Shown: positions 33,601 through 46,400 of the stretch, in pieces | Layout: every line of letters begins with the position of its first letter | How positions within the stretch are numbered: the stretch's first letter is position 1 | From: Drosophila miranda | Lineage: Eukaryota; Arthropoda; Insecta; Diptera; Drosophilidae | Assembly: GCF_003369915.1 (NCBI RefSeq) | Contig: NC_046675.1 | Span: forward strand, 25,296,001-25,360,000 | Length of the DNA: 64,000 nucleotides | Direction: 5' to 3' | Position numbers and translations under genes: made by a program | The notes under the pieces: model-generated | The model's database searches: none | The model's input: only the letters and a program-made list of their open reading frames with translations | What the model was told of the DNA's origin: nothing

Positions 33601-36368
33601 ACCAAAAAAACTTTTTACGGCTCTCAGCCACTGCAAGAGTGCAGGAATTTTTACGCTTTTCTTTGCTCCTCCTCCTGCTCGTGCTCCTCTTCTCATCCTT
33701 TTTTGCATGGCCGAAAGGGTGGCACGTATTTATTTCTGTTTTAAATAAAACGCAAAAACGGGGCCAGGCCAAATGGTTATAGTACATAAAAGTTGCGTGC
33801 TTCTAGACCGGGGAACCCAGAAAAGTATGCTACAGTAATTTCTTGTAATTTTTCGCATACGCCCCGCTGTAAATCCAGAATAATGGCCGCCATAACAGAT
33901 AGCATATTGAGGTAGTAATTGTTCGAAAGCGAAATAAATTACCCAAAATGTCTGCCACAGCAAAAGGTAGTTTAATTAAATGATTAACACTGATATTTAC
34001 AACACCATTGCGATACAGTGGGAGCGTGAGAGTGGGAGAGTGTGACCATCAGACTGGTTGGTAACGAAATAAAAAAGGGGGGCCGTCACACCACCCAGGA
34101 CTTCCGCCGCCCATTTTGGAGTGTGCACGAGCACGATTCGGGGTCAACCGGAAATACAACTTGCGGTCGTGTCGCTTTCATCGTGTGCCTGTCCCTGTCC
34201 CAGTCCCAGACCCAGTCCTCTCCTGTTCTGCCGTGTCTCTGTCCGTATTCGTGTCCGTATCGGTGTACCATAGCCGGACGCGGACGCGGACCCGGACTCG
34301 TACTCGGACAACGGTCAATTGCTTTGCTTAAACAGTCGACGGCCGCTGCTTGTTTTGTTTGCTGATTGCGCAAATATTTGCGCAGGCATTAAACGCTGAA
34401 TTGATGGCCAAACGAGACGACCGTGCGACCGCGATGGCCATGGCCGCCGCCCCAAACACCGGTTCCAGCACCGTCTCCGGCCGCAATATAAATTTAAATA
34501 TTAACGCCCCGACTTAACCTCGATGAGTCGGCCATGAGACCCACGCCTTCGTCATCGTCATCGTCTGTCTGTAGGTATTTCTCTTTCTCTATCAGCCTCC
34601 TTTCAGTCTGACTTCTTGACCAAAGTGAAAGGCAAACGTTTGCCTTAATGTTAACAGCCTCGTTACTTTTTATTGCACGCACTGTGCAGGAGGGTCCTCC
34701 CTCCTCCTTTTCCCTACCACCGAATGGGCGCTCGCAAAAGAAAACTTAGAGAGGTTCCCAGCACTAAGCCAAAATATTCCGTGTGGTCATTACCAAAAAA
34801 CCGGCAAAAGCAAAAGTAAAAGCGAAAAAGGTACAAAAATTGTGATTATGAACACAAATTTGCGCTTAAATTGCGGGCGTTTCGTGTGGTTTTATTAAAA
34901 AAACCGCCAGGTCATTAAATTTTATTACAAGTTTAATTTTTCAATAAGGCAGGGTGCCGCACCAGCAAAAAGGAAACTCCCAAGGATGCTTTCGTTCGGT
35001 TGTTAGCGAATTTTAACCAGGTTGCAGCTAATCGCAATGGGTTGGTAGGTTGCTTAAATCTTTCCAGAAAGCTGCTTGGGAATGGGTTAATAAATTTGTC
35101 TAAATTCCGCGTTGGGTATGGGTATGAGGGTTACTCAAATATTGCTCAGGAATCAGGCATGTGGGGCAATGGGTCTCAATAATTCTTTTATGCGTATCAA
35201 CACTTGTTTAAAGGATTTATTGGGACATTATAGGGTTTTCATGACCAGGTGGTATACAAAAGTACGGGGTCTTTCATTATTTTTTAGCTCTAAGAATTTC
35301 TGTACCCTTCAGAGTGTTTACCATTCAAGAAAAAAGGTTGGCTAATAGTTTTGATGGTGCTAACACTGTTAGCAATTTCCGCACTTATGTTCGTTTCCAA
35401 AGCAAAAATGCACCGTCCCTGTGAGCCAGCCCAGCCACTCTGTCAACGAAATGACTCTGTTATGGACTGATGAAATAAGTTGGTCACTAAACGAAGGGTA
35501 GAAGAAGGGATCGGGGGGTTTTTGGACGTCATACCAGTGCGTGTTTGAATTAGTTTTACGGCCACTAGTTGTGTGTATATTTACTATTTTACTTGGGGGA
35601 AGCCGAAAAAAGGAAGCGGAGCTCATAAAATGCAAATTTTGTGTGGTGTTTGCCTGGCGGTGGCGCCATATTAAAAAATAAAATGCACCTGCAAACACAC
35701 ACACACACATAAATTACGTTTATAGTGTTAGAGGTGGAGGTAGGGCGGAAACTTTACGCACACCAGCATACCAATACACACGCACACACATAGAGAAAAC
35801 TCCCATGAAGCATTTATGCCATTTATGACATCCGCGCCACACTCTGCCACTCCACAACAGTACCAAAAATCGGGGAAGAAAAGCTTTGATAGTCGAAGAA
35901 TTAAATACCTAAGATGAGGCAACACGCTTGATTTGGATAAGAATTTTTGACCTCTATACAAAATATATGAAATTGCAATTCGGAACCTTTGATTATCTTA
36001 AGGATTAAAAGGATTTACGATTATCTTAAACAAAAAAAGATATAGTTGTCTGTGAAAAGACTATATCAAATGAATAACTAATCCATCTAGTGGCAACGGA
36101 TTGCATTATCCTCAGAAACAAAATATTCAATCTCACAAAGTCTATGACCACGCCATGGTGGTTCCAAAAGGAACGATCTTAGCCTAGAACCAGATGCTTA
36201 TCAAGAATATATGAACTATTTTGCGGTAAAAAATGCATCTTTCTTTGCCTGGCAAGCCTCTACTCAAAATCGTAATAACCTCTGCAAGAGTATGGAGGGA
36301 AAAGAGTAAGGAAAATGTGAACGAGGGAATGGCAACGCATAAAAACCATATTAAATGCCTCTTGCTTC
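30642..36368 (-). other. Long intron-like stretch
   Basis: Repeat-rich AT sequence without supported exons. Contains (GGTT)n at 30659-30680, (GT)n at 30977-31012, (GGGACA)n at 32887-32912 and CGGACGCGGA repeats near 34272-34300. A near-palindrome GGGTATATACCATATACCC at 33345-33363 may belong to an old DINE/INE-1-like element. ORFs such as 32322-32861 are not backed by any motif. Confidence 0.5.
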
Positions 36369-36497
36369 TCACTCTTGTTTTTCTTGTTGTTGGTTCTTGG
36401 CTTTTGTCTTAGACGGAGATGGAGACCCAGCCCGAGTCCCTGGTGCCCGAGCCATGTTCTGGTACTGATTCTCCTGCTGGAGATCTGGAGACGAAGT
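36369..36497 (-). CDS. Coding-like island, candidate alternative tail exon (strand uncertain)
   Basis: A GC-rich island in AT-rich surroundings. On the minus strand an acceptor (CCCCCGAACTCAG) opens 42 codons in phase 0, TSSPDLQQENQYQNMARAP ... and ending KNQQQEKQE before TGA. On the plus strand the same DNA follows a strong polypyrimidine tract ending TCTTAG and reads TEMETQPESLVPEP..., with better third-position GC. The island is noteworthy but the strand is not settled. Confidence 0.35.
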   Translation of the reverse strand, partial: TSSPDLQQENQYQNMARAPGTRAGSPSPSKTKAKNQQQEKQE

Positions 36498-38631
36498 CTG
36501 AGTTCGGGGGTTTTTGTTTGTCATCTTTTAATGGCGCAATTAGAGCACACAGAATGCGTTTACTGAAATCTGAGCGGCGGCTGGTGCTGCTGTGACGTTG
36601 CCAGGCGTCATAAAGGATTTTTAATAATGGCACCAAATTACAATAGACACACACACAGACATACACACGCACAACCAAAGCCCACAAATTGCGTATACGC
36701 CGTGTGGCACTTTGAAACAAAAAACCCCGAGCCACACGACAATGCAAAGTTCGGTTCGGTTCGGCGGCTGGGCGTGGCAGTTGTCTGCCAAGTCGAGTTC
36801 GACTTTGCCTGCTGTTTGTTGTTTGCTGTAATTTGATGCCCCATTGTGTGCCACAATCCTCCAGAGTGTAGAGGAAACCACCCTGAACCACCCTGCACCA
36901 ATTCTGCTACTCCTGCACCACTCCCGCAACCACTCTGCCACTCCATGCCACTTCTAGTGTCAGTTGAGATTATTTTTTTCCTCCATCTGCGTTTAGTTTT
37001 CGCTTCCAAGCCATTGCTATGCAATTTCGGGGCAACGCCTTGCCTTGAGCGTAATTTATGCGCGCATTGTTTCTTCATTTTCCAGGGGCTTGTCATTAGT
37101 TTTCCACAAGAAGAAGAGTGGAGAGTGGGTGTTGCAGCAGCTGCAGGAATTTATGGGCTTCCATGTTGCTTTCCTGTTGGGAAATTCCGCTTTTCACACA
37201 GCAGTTCACGTGGCCTGTAAAGACAACTTTCCTGCCGCTGCTTAGAGTGGTCGAAAGGTTTCCCCTGAATTACGAATTGTTTTCCGATTTTCCCACAGAA
37301 CAAAAGACAGGCATACAGATAGAGCTACAACTCGTATGCTGAATGGCTAAATTAAAGGCTTTAAGAAATTGAGAGCATCGACTGGTCTGGCTGGATGAAC
37401 TCCAAGCGGAAATGCACACGCAATAAATTATGGCTGCGTCGAGTGGTGCAACGCAAGGCAGCAACAGCGAAAGAAGGGGGCTGGGGGCGGTAATGCAACA
37501 TAAATCCTTTTTTTGTTGTTGAAATTTATGGAGGATTGAACTTAAAACGAAATACAATAAAATGCTCTGCTTGCAGCGAAGATGCGGCACCAACTGAGAC
37601 GGAAACGGAGAAACATAAAAATAATCAAATTTATTAATGTCTGAGCAAACGGCAATACCCTGGAATGTTACGCTCAAGTGGAGACGTCGGAGTCTGAGAA
37701 GCCTTGAGAATGAAAATCAATTTCAGGAAGTTTCTTTTGAGTCATATGAAAAGAAACTAGCGCTACATCCTAAAGAATATTTTATCCCAGGAATACCCTA
37801 GCATACATCCGAGAGTGGGAGATGACGGGGGAGATGAGCGTTCAAAATGCAGGGCAAAATGCACATCTGATTGGGTACATTTTTGTTGAGTAATTTCAGA
37901 GGACAGGAGCTTTTTATTCAGACTGAAATAAGCCATGCATAGGGTAGTTTTGACCTCGTCAGAGAAAAAGTCTTTCCGTTTTTCCATTTCAGCCATTTCC
38001 CACGCACGAGGAACATCAGCAGCAGGCAAATGCTGTAGCAGGAAGCAAAAGAAGTCCAGCAAAAGATGTAATAAAATTAATGCCAAGGCATTATGTGCTG
38101 CTCTCTCTTGAAGTTTCTACAGACGATTTCTGGGGTCTGCTGTCAGTGTGAATTTGTGAATGCAATGAGGCATTAAAGCACCGCTGAAAGGAAGGCACAC
38201 GAATAACGAGGCCATAAGAAGGCAATGACACCAGAGAGTCAACTATCGAGGCGACGAATAAATCATATCCGGAGCCACATTCAGGTTCTGGGCCACGTGA
38301 CGCGAGAGCAATATTTCAAGAGTGGAATATCAAAGTGAATAAATGTATACAAAAGCGGGTCGATTGTCATTAAAAATACGAGTATGTGTGAAAAATTATC
38401 CCAGAGCCACCGTACGTACTTACGCTGTTTTTTAATTTACTGAAAGAAGTTATTGATTTCTGTTGATAAAAGCTCACAAGGCGCTTAAACTAGGAGATCT
38501 CTTATGCATTTACGATACGTATATATGAACGACTAAACTCTAGATTTGTTCCATACAAAATTTCAATCAAAGTTGTGCTGTGTGCAACGAGCTTCATTAT
38601 ATCTTTTTAGTGCAAGAGTGGTGCAGACACA

Positions 38632-38706
38632 GAGATAGAGAGAGAGAGAGAGAGTGACAGATATATATATATATATATATAAAGCGAGAAAGAGAGAGAG
38701 AAAGAG
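38632..38706. repeat. Compound microsatellite (GA)n-(AT)n-(GA)n
   Basis: GA run to 38654, AT run 38660-38681, then a GA-rich run to 38706. Confidence 0.9.
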
Positions 38707-40585
38707 TGGTCGGATGAAAATTATAATTCAACTAGAAAACTTATAATTAGTGCACTTGAGTGAGGAAAAAAGTGATCCAAACAAAAGCGAAATGAACTTT
38801 TTCCAATTCAGAAAATGGTTTCAAACTAATAAAATACAACAACCAGACAGAGACAAGGACAGATAGATAGACAATGCGAGAGAGAGAGAGAGACAGACAG
38901 AGAATAATATAAATTATAATTCTGGGGCTGCAGGTGAAATGCTTAATTCAATTTTTACGTTAGCTAGAATATATTTCAAATTGCAATTAACTGAAAAACC
39001 AACAAACAAAAAAGGAGTAGGAGAAGAGGAGTACTATGTACATTTAAAAAAGTTTTTGCTCTGTAACTAGTTTCCAAACAACACACACAAGGAGGGAAAA
39101 AAGAGAGCCATATGGAAATTACTTTTGGGAGAGACTGTAGCAATATCGTGGTGGTGCGGAACAGGCAGTGGCACAAGCTTGGCTTAGAGGCTACGTTAAC
39201 AAAAGCGTTTCAAAAATGTACGAAAAAATAATAGAACAGGCGGTATGGGAGGGGCGTGTCAGTGGGTTATGGGTTAGGCATTCGTTTTTTATTTCTGGGT
39301 ATTATCTCTGGTGGTTGCGATGATGGCCGTTTTTTTGGGGTTGGGACAACATTAATTCATTTACCAACTTAAATTAAACGTGAAATTATTAATTGCTGGC
39401 TTAATTAATTTATAATGAGTTTTTCCAGTGGCATCTGTGCCACATCAGAGATAGAGAGGGAAAGATTGATGAAGAGGGAGTGCAACAGAGAGAGAAAGAT
39501 AGAGGCAGAGCAGTAGTGCAGCATTGGCAAATATCAAGTATACGCAGTGTGGAATCCAATACAAAAAGAGCAATAGGAATGAACGTGCTTTGGCTTAGAT
39601 GTAGTACAGAAAGGAGAGCGAGTGAGAGAGAGGCGGGAAGAGGGTGCGCACATATGTATGTATTTACGGCTGTATGGGCGTGTCAGAGTGTGAGTGTGTG
39701 ATGTGTAAGTGAGTGTGAGTGTTTCATTGCCAACTTATTGTCGCAGGAATGGTGTCTAGAGTGTTGTTGCGGGCGGGAGACATCTCTTCGGTTGATCACA
39801 AGAAAGACATTCCGTTTAAAATTACAATATGCACTGGATGATGCGTACACTATGGGCTAGATCTTTAATATAATTCATCATTTAATCAAATATATATATA
39901 GATATTTGTATATATGTATGTGTGTGTGTAGATATATCCAAAATGAAAATGCAACAAAAGTATACAGAAATTCCAATAAAAAAAACGTTCGTATTCCGCT
40001 TGCACCACATAACAAATCATGATTCAGCTCATCGAAAACTGTTAGACAGTGTGTCTCTGTGTGTATGTGTGTGCGTTTTTGAGGGGAGTTGGGGTTATGT
40101 ATACGAGTATACGAGTATATGGCATATACAATATATAGTTAGTATTTTTAATTGGCAAATCACGATCATCAATCATCAATCAGCGAGCGAACGAGCGAGC
40201 GAGCGAACGAACGAACGAACGAGGAACGAATGTCACCAACTTCCGGGTTTTTATATACGTATATTGTATATATTGATATATAAATATATATATAGATGTG
40301 TGGGATTCTTGTGTGTGTATATGGGTGTATGCTTGGATATATATTAATATCAAAGTAAAATTCAATTCAGTTCATTCGCTTATAATTACATCATCGAAAG
40401 TTCATCAAAAAGAGAAAGAAAAAATGTAATCCTTTACATAAATATTCATATTCATTAGTATATCTGGTATATATATATTTAGGTGGTTTATATATATATA
40501 TATATATATTCAAGGTCAAGATCATCAATCAATCAATTCATATCAATTAAACAATTTACATGTATGCGTATATATGTATAAGTAT

Positions 40586-40590
<5 letters not shown>

Positions 40591-40632
<42 letters not shown>

Positions 40633-40655
40633 CAAGAGAGACAGAGAGAGAGAGA
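40591..40655. repeat. Compound microsatellite (TA)n-(GA)n
   Basis: About 16 TA units directly followed by GAGA/GACA units. Confidence 0.9.
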
Positions 40656-43325
40656 CAGTAAGAGAGAGGTTGGAACAAGACGAGGGTTGGGCTGGGTTGT
40701 GGATGGGTGGGTATTCGCTCACCAAGTCCACGTAATGCAAAAGAAAAATCACAAAAATAGTACACTGAAAAACAACAAATAAATCACTTCGAATCGGGGG
40801 GAATCTCTAGACTCTGATCTTCTTCTTCTGCTTTCCACTGCTCGATTCTTTTTTTCTCTATCTTTTATACTAGCTTTCTCCTTTGCTTCTTTCCAGAGTT
40901 CGATAATGCTTAAAAGATTGTCATACGTGTTTTTTTGGTTATTAGTTCTAGTTATTCGTTTATAAAATACAAATCACAGTCATCACAGCAAGAGGTTTCA
41001 TGTTCAAATTCATATTCAAATTCAAGTTGAAGCATATGCCAAAAATAGTCAGTGTAAAGTGTATCTATGTGAGTGTTCGAGTGTGTTTTCGGGAGTGTGT
41101 ATATCTGTGAGTGGGTGAGTCATTTGATGAGCTGCAAGACCGATTTTCATCCACCAAAAACGCCAGCAGTCATCAAACACTTGAGTGTGTATTTAAAAAA
41201 TATTATTTTCAATCAACTAACAGTGAGGGACGTTTGGGGCGGGAAACCTTAAATAAATTCATATCGAAACCAATAGCAAAAACGGGGCCGTGGAGATAGA
41301 TGTAAGTGCAGAGAGCGCCGAGCACTCATGAATAAATCACAATTCACAAAAAAAAAATCAACTCGAAAAGGAGAATAAAACATGTTTTATTGTTCCATAT
41401 CCATTCATACATACAAAGAGAAAATTATCCAAACGTTTGCACAAGGCAGAGCACACGCATGTAGATACGCAGGCACACGCACACACAGATGCCAGCACAG
41501 ACACAGACACAGATGCAGACAAGGGGAATCCAAAGAACAAAATCAATATTAATAATAATGCCCAATGCAATATTAATGGGAAACTCAACTGCAACGGCAA
41601 CAGAAACTGCAACAAAGTGCAACACGAGGGAAATTGTGGCATTGAAGAATCGAAGCATTGGATACCCTTGCAGATCCATTGTTACTATGGAAGGTACCTA
41701 CATATATGATCAAAAGATTCTACATCGATAAAATATATTGAGAGCTATGACTAATATTGATATTTTGTTGGATTGTCTTTTGAAATACTGTAATGTCTAA
41801 TGTCCCATCTACTTTATTGGAAAGGCGGCAATAAAAACAGACTGACAAGGGAGCTCCTGCTCATAAAATAATAAATAATACCCTCTCTCTGCAAGGGTAT
41901 TGTAAAGGTATTCAGGCACACACTGAACCGAATAAATGTGAATACGAGTATGAATAAATATTAATGCACACACACGCATTCGCAGTTGAATTGTATTTTT
42001 GTTTTTTATTCGTTATAAATTTGTTTCATTCATAATGTGTTACTTATTCCCATTCTCCTTAGTTTCACTTTTTTTTTTGCTTGTTGTTTTGGTTTTTCTT
42101 TCTTTCTTTCTTTTTTCTTCTACAAATTACTTGCTCTGCATTATTCATAATTATCATATAAATATTTATATAACATATTTGTTTTGCGGGGGGGTTGGGG
42201 AGAGGTTTTTTTATTTTTATTTAATTTGGTTAACTGTTTTCTTGCTTAAACAATTCCATGAAGATTTTTCTATTAAAAAATACAAACAAAATAGACAAAA
42301 TGCCACAGACACGAGCGACAGAGAGAGAGAGAATGCTAGATCGAAAATCGGGATTATAATGTATAGGTATATGCATAAAATAAATACATACATATACGTG
42401 AGGGTGTTTCTTATTTGTGTTTGTGTGTGTGGGTGTGAAGAATAATGCAGGTGGAACTGAAATATAGTTTAAGCTAACTCTTTTCTAATATTTTGAAAAC
42501 GACAAATCAAAGATCTGCTAGTGGGATACAGATCAAGGGAATATCATATTGAATATGGTTTCAATTGTGGGACAAATCAATTCTAATCCGATCTGGATGC
42601 TTATCTACTAAGACTAAAGCTCTTTAAATATATAATAAATTAATGAGTCCTTCTCTATCTGGTTGTATATCTAAAATATAGGAACAAATTACATGGAATT
42701 CTATTTACTTTGAGAGTTTCTTTCTTTTTTTCTTCTCTGATATATATACTTTCAATTCTTTTGGATCAGACAGATTAAATGGAGGCTACATGAATTGAAG
42801 GCTTTGTGGCTTAAAATTCGACTGCCATTAGTTGAGATTCCACAATTTCTTGAATAAATGCTAAAAAGTGTAGAAGAAAATGATATGGTAAGAGTAATAT
42901 ATTTTCCTTTAATTTTTTTGCATTACGCCAGGCAGTTTTACCACTTACTAACCAAAAGACCTGTACGGGAATATAGAACAATAGTTCTCCAATAGGACAT
43001 CGCAAAACATATACCAAAATCGACTTAAAACTTACAGGAACTCTGTGCAGGAGACAAATCTTGGGGAAAAGGTGAGTAACAAATTGCAATGCTGCTTTTG
43101 TTAGTAGAATAAATAAATAAAAAAACAAAATTGGATTACAAAATGATATAAAATTCTTTTTATTTAAATTAAAGTCGCTTGCTGTTTGTTTGTTCATTTT
43201 TTTTTTGTTTAGCTAAAATAAATATTAAGATTAATATTAATAAATTTATTGTACACATAAAAATCATAAACTAATACAAGGTGCATACATTTATACATTG
43301 CATTTACTTGAGACTCGGAACGAAA

Positions 43326-43454
43326 TCAAATGCTCTCAGAATAAATGTCACTGGCGGTGGCCGTGGCTTCAATCGTCGGATCGCTGCACGACTTCCGTAT
43401 GTAAATTTTAATCGGCGTCTGCAAACGCTCCGTTTCGTATATCTTTACCTTCAA
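43326..43454 (-). CDS. Short terminal coding exon candidate
   Basis: A minus-strand acceptor TACTCCTCCGATATTTAG opens a frame in phase 0 from 43454: LKVKIYETERLQTPIKIYIR, then KSCSDPTIEATATASDIYSE and SI, stop TGA at 43328-43326 (42 aa). It lies in AT-rich intron yet has balanced codon use and no simple repeat. A minus-strand AATAAA sits about 80 nt downstream at 43250-43245, as expected of a terminal exon. No known domain. Phase and strand fit the donor at 53065 of the Ig receptor. Confidence 0.5.
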   Translation of the reverse strand: MKVKIYETERLQTPIKIYIRKSCSDPTIEATATASDIYSESI

Positions 43455-46400
43455 CTAAATATCGGAGGAGTATTATTTAGGTTGAGAAATTAACAATAGG
43501 GATAATACGGATTACATTGAACATACAACATTTAAATCAAAACAAATAATCAAGCACAGTCAATCACAATGCAGATGATGGATGTTCGGGGGGGTGCTAC
43601 GAAAAAAATTGCGAAAACGGAATTAATTATCCTTAAACAAATTGCTGCTTTTTGGCCCCGCAGACGCAAACAAATATCGGACGTGACATACAAAAAAATT
43701 TCGAGCGAATCGGAACCAAACAACGCGTGCCGTGAAAAAGATTCAAACTTTTTAATATGCATAAAGCGCATTTGGTTCTCGTTTTTCCCATACATACTTT
43801 TTCTGTACGGCTCTTATAATTATTAATTTTGTTAATTAAATAAATGGACCTTTTTGTGTGCAGTCTTCTGGTGGCTTTAATTAATTTTTGTTCGCATACA
43901 ATTTAAGGAGAACTTTTGAGCGTGCACAATAAATGCGGGATATGAATGCAAACCAATTTCATGACTGACAGCGGAATGAAATTATAATAATTGCAAATTA
44001 TGATGATTGCTGTTGTCTGTCGATGGTGTCGGGAGGTACATACCGGAGCTCTGTGGCCGAAGGAGGTGGTGGCGTGAGATTATATTTATTGTTATTATTT
44101 GCATTTGCACTGCTTTTTGATTTGTTTGCACTCGACAAATGGGAAATATTCGAGTTATCGAGCTCTGCTCAGACGAGTCCTTAATTGCTTGTAATTAACT
44201 GCCATAATGGCCGCAAAAGAAAACGCGTTTCCACTGTCAGAGCGTGAAATCGGAAAGAGGAAACTTTCGATGGTTTTTTCGGTATGCCTCGAATGTGGAT
44301 AGTTTTTGTGTTGAATCAATCTTTTTATTGAAGTAATGGGATGTTTTCCGCTCAATCAGCAGTGGTTGCTGCTATGATTGAGTGTATATAACAATCTGGG
44401 ATTGTTGAGAGTGATTTCCCTCCACACTTAAAGTGGATTTAAATAATTTGCAATGCAAAAATTATAGTTAGTGCTCAGAATCGAATTGACAATGATTTAT
44501 TTAATGATTGCGAATATCTATCGATCTGAGAGATAGATAATGCAGTAGCTTTCTTAAGATTATGATATACTGCATTCGATTGGAGTAGATTCATTTTTAT
44601 CTTCGAGTAAATCAACCCTTGCCAATGTGAGTGCGAAAAAGAAGGTGCATTGCATTGCATTCGTGTGGAGTGGACATGCCAAGTGCTTGGTTGGTGTATG
44701 TTGTATCTCTATCTGTGCCTAATATATGTGAATGTGGGTGTTGTGGGTGTGCTGGCTATAAGATACGCATAGCCTGAAATACCTTCCAACTTAGATGCGG
44801 ATTTGGATTTGGATTTGGGCAACTCGTTTCCGGGCCACTTACTCAATTATTATTTTGCGAGTAACTTTTGCATAACGAATCTTGTCTAACTGCTCTTTAA
44901 GCCCGACAGACTGACTGAAGGCCCGAATGTTTTGGCCAAACAATGTATCAAAGTGTTGTGGTAACAGCTAATTGGATTATGCGATTAGCAGAACTTGTCC
45001 AGAGCCTGTTCTATGGATCCTGGGCCCTGATGCTGGAGCAGCGATTTTTGTTATCCACATCTTGGGCTGAAAAGTCTTGGCAGCTGAAAAGTTTTTGGAC
45101 AAAGTTCAGCTCGCATGCAGCTCGCATTTTCCTCTTTTGTTTGTGGAAAGCGCGCCAAATTGTTAAATGATGCAATGAAACCGTTTTTGTTGATTCCCGG
45201 AAATTATGCTGCGTTTAACAAATTGCATGAAAATGTTCCAAAATGTTCCAAAATGTTCAGCCGACGACGACGACGGATGGGCCGAAAACTTTTGTGGAGT
45301 CGGGAGTCAGAAGTCGAGTGGAGTGGAGGAGTGGCAGGCATCTCAGGGCCATTTGTCGGCCAGAAGTTGCAAGTTGTTTTCTGATTTATGCACTGACAGT
45401 TTGTGGTGCGTGTCTGAGGCCATTTTATTTATGAGTTTTGTTTTTCCGAGCAGCCAAACAAATGCAAAAGTATGCAAAGATAATACTATTTACTGGGTGC
45501 CCTCTCAGAATCCGTCTTCTGTCTGTCTTTTGTGGTTAATTAAAACGAAAAGAAAACTTTCGATACACACATACACACACATGCCACAGACACGAGCAGG
45601 AGAATACAAAATATAACCTTCACAAGTACATATACTACGAGAATGTATGCTATATGGGGGGAGAGTAGTAAATTCTGCTGTTTGTACTGAGAGCAATAAA
45701 AATAATCACACGGCTCGTAAAAGTGAGGATAGGGGGAGTGGAAAATCAAATGAAAAACAACACAGATATCACGTGTTAGAGATGGCTAAAGCACACACAA
45801 AAATCAGGGACGGCACATTCGTTGCGGTTACATTCTCATCATTTGGCAGCGTTCCAGATAAAGACAACAGATAGGGAAAACTCATGAAAAACAAACACAC
45901 GCACACACACTCACCGCACACATAAACGAAAGGCATGAAAAGATAAGGCCAAAACATGTTGCAGGTTGTTAATCAAACAAAAACAGGCACAAACACGGGC
46001 AGGGGATGCATGTTTTTAGGAAATGAAAGGTGTAACAAATATTATGAAGAGCGCGCGGCGCGTTCGCACAAAAGCAGGCAATCAAAAAGTGTGTGAGGTG
46101 TATTTCTGTAGAGGATATCGGAATCACCAACACAAATGCAAACTGAAATGCCAAACGGAAACGGAAATGGTAATAGAAATGAGAGCCAACAGAAACAGAA
46201 ACATAATTGGAATTGTTTTGAGTTGCACAAAATGCATCGAGCACAGACAGTTGCTTTACTGGATTATACAGCATTACTGGAATATTACTGGAGTACTGGA
46301 TTACTGGATTATTTGCTTTGATTCAATATGCTTTACATGGTTCATTGACTGAGGGGTTTAGGGAGTTTTGGGGGGTTCTGGCAAGGTAAAACATTCCGCA

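Larger units (their letters stand above)
36498..43325 (-). other. Long intron-like stretch with AT/GA microsatellites
   Basis: Notable simple repeats: (GA)n-(AT)n-(GA)n at 38632-38706, GAGA at 38878-38892, ACGA/GCGA at 40183-40222, (TA)n at 40492-40509, (TA)n-(GA)n at 40591-40655, and (ACAG/ACAC)n at 41470-41510. The pair TACCCTCTCTCTGCAAGGGTA at 41879-41899 is a hairpin like the end of INE-1/DINE-1 elements. No exon supported. Confidence 0.5.

Noticed and set aside
34383..34517. Plus-strand frame with MAMAAAPNTGSSTVSG
   Set aside because: Short GC-rich patch with a typical intronic ATTAAACGCTGAATTGATGG flank; no splice signals good enough to call it an exon.
42811..43197. 128-codon minus ORF with hydrophobic segments
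   Set aside because: Lies in the presumed trailer of the 43.4-kb exon; TTT/AAT-rich codons of AT-rich DNA give hydrophobic residues by chance.
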